A DNA stretch of 6,863 bases from Gemmatimonadota bacterium (GTDB lineage Bacteria > Gemmatimonadota > Gemmatimonadetes > Longimicrobiales > UBA6960), in the NCBI GenBank assembly GCA_019347995.1, contig JAHWKH010000135.1, forward strand, positions 1 through 6,863. The letters are read 5' to 3'. Positions 5,998-6,863 of the stretch are shown in pieces. Position 1 is the stretch's first letter. Every line of letters begins with the position of its first letter. Under the pieces are notes generated by a model, which did no database searches, had not been told where the DNA came from, and saw only the letters and a program-made list of their open reading frames with translations. The position numbers and the translations under genes are program-made.

Positions 5998-6863
5998 CTA
6001 CCGGAAGAGGAAGCGCGTGCCCGGCACGGGCAGGTGCCATCCCGCCCCGTCCGGAAGCGCCCCGCGCAGCCGGTCCAGGAAATCATCCAGATCGGTGAAC
6101 GGCACGGGCCGGGCGGGCTCCGAGGGGGGACGGAAGAAGTCCTCCCAGTGGCCCAGGAGGACGTGCCGGGGATCCGCCGCCGCCAGGAGGCGCTCGGGGT
6201 GCCATCTCACCTCCGCGTAGGTGGCCGGCACCACGAGGGCCAGGTCCACGCCGTGGCCGTCGCCCAGATCCGGGGGCAGGCCGTAGGGAGCCGCGGCCAC
6301 GGCGTCCTGGTAATAGATCCGGAAGGCGGTGCTCCCCTCGGCGTCCAGGAGGTCCACCAGGTACGCCAGGGTGCGGCCGGCGAGCCACTCGTCGGCGTGT
6401 CGTGGACGGCGCTCCATGGGAGCCCGACGCTCTCCGGCGTAGAGCACCCTTCCTGCGAAGTGGGGGGCATGGTCCGAAGCCAGGGGCATGACGCGAACGC
6501 CGTCGCCGACGGAGATCCAGCGCCCCGGGGCCTCCACGCTTCCCGCCGCCGCCTCCACCACCCGCACGCGCGCCGCGCCCACGCCGAAGGGAGCGAGCTG
6601 GTGCGCCATCGTCCGATTGCCGTACACGACCGCCCCGGGAGCCCGCTCGGCCATGATCCAGGGGACGTCCATGAGGTGGTCGTAGTGCGCGTGGCCCACG
6701 AGGATCGCGGTCACGTCGTCGACCCGGGGCAGGTGCGCCCCGATGCGCTCCGGGACCGGCCCGATCCGGGCCGTCCCGGCCTCGACGAGAGAGGGATTCG
6801 AGTAGAACGGGGCGGTCATGATGGCGGCTCCGCGGTGCCGGACGAGCCAGCCGCCCACGCCCA
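5998..6863 (-). CDS. MBL-fold metallo-hydrolase (N-terminus outside the window)
   Basis: A metallo-beta-lactamase-fold hydrolase, 288 complete codons visible. The metal-binding motif HAHYDH (HxHxDH, 6693-6676) follows a short N-terminal part that reads like the second strand of the fold (GGWLVRHRGAAIM). Further signature parts are SDHAPHF (about 6458-6477), YYQDA, a VVPA strand and a C-terminal GHWEDFF with a probable last metal-ligand His (6150-6148). The frame stays open to the window edge and there is too little sequence before the first strand, so GTG 6858 is probably internal and the start, with any signal peptide, lies beyond 6863. The fold covers many hydrolases acting on phosphodiesters, lactones or lactams; the substrate cannot be told. 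The stop (TAG, 6000-5998) lies 16 bases before the -35 of the leader promoter; no terminator separates them, so its transcripts may run into the leader and end at the attenuator. Confidence 0.9.
   Translation of the reverse strand, partial: GVGGWLVRHRGAAIMTAPFYSNPSLVEAGTARIGPVPERIGAHLPRVDDVTAILVGHAHYDHLMDVPWIMAERAPGAVVYGNRTMAHQLAPFGVGAARVRVVEAAAGSVEAPGRWISVGDGVRVMPLASDHAPHFAGRVLYAGERRAPMERRPRHADEWLAGRTLAYLVDLLDAEGSTAFRIYYQDAVAAAPYGLPPDLGDGHGVDLALVVPATYAEVRWHPERLLAAADPRHVLLGHWEDFFRPPSEPARPVPFTDLDDFLDRLRGALPDGAGWHLPVPGTRFLFR

Noticed and set aside
5811..6086. Longer 91- or 47-codon versions of the leader peptide starting at 6086 or 5954
   Set aside because: Both starts lie upstream of or within the predicted promoter, and the longer one overlaps the end of the MBL-fold gene; a transcript starting near 5946 would not contain them.

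Overview
The window comes from a very GC-rich bacterial genome (about 70% G+C by eye). It holds six protein genes that I can support, packed with little spacing. Three are secreted proteins with lipoprotein-like N-termini. High G+C plus many exported lipoprotein hydrolases would fit a soil-type lineage such as Gemmatimonadota, but nothing here fixes the taxon.

Left part (100-3524, plus strand): three genes separated by only 10 bases each. They encode a DUF1343/NamZ-type exo-beta-N-acetylmuramidase, an M14 zinc carboxypeptidase and a HAD-type (class C/e(P4)-like) acid phosphatase. All three begin with an export signal, so they look like one operon for cell-envelope or extracellular scavenging: a sugar-cleaving, a peptide-cleaving and a phosphate-cleaving enzyme. 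A short GC-rich hairpin spacer (3525-3594) separates this operon from the converging one.

Middle part (3595-5981, minus strand): an ATP-grasp ligase-like gene followed, with a one-base TGATG overlap, by an LLM-class flavin-dependent monooxygenase of the SfnG/SsuD (organosulfur) type. The most interesting element lies upstream of this pair. A good sigma70-type promoter (TTGACA, 17 bases, TACGAT) drives a leader of about 220 bases. The leader carries a small open frame for a Cys/Arg-rich peptide (CRCRCRMC core), a run of hairpins, and a very strong intrinsic terminator (14-bp stem plus T8) ending only about 20 bases before the ATP-grasp start codon. The segment just after the Cys codons can form either a local hairpin or a perfect 8-bp helix with the 5' arm of the terminator. 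This is the layout of a translation-coupled attenuator, most likely sensing cysteine, placed in front of a probable sulfur-scavenging monooxygenase operon.

Right part (5998-6863, minus strand): a metallo-beta-lactamase-fold hydrolase cut by the window edge at its N-terminus. Its stop codon lies 16 bases upstream of the -35 element of the leader promoter.
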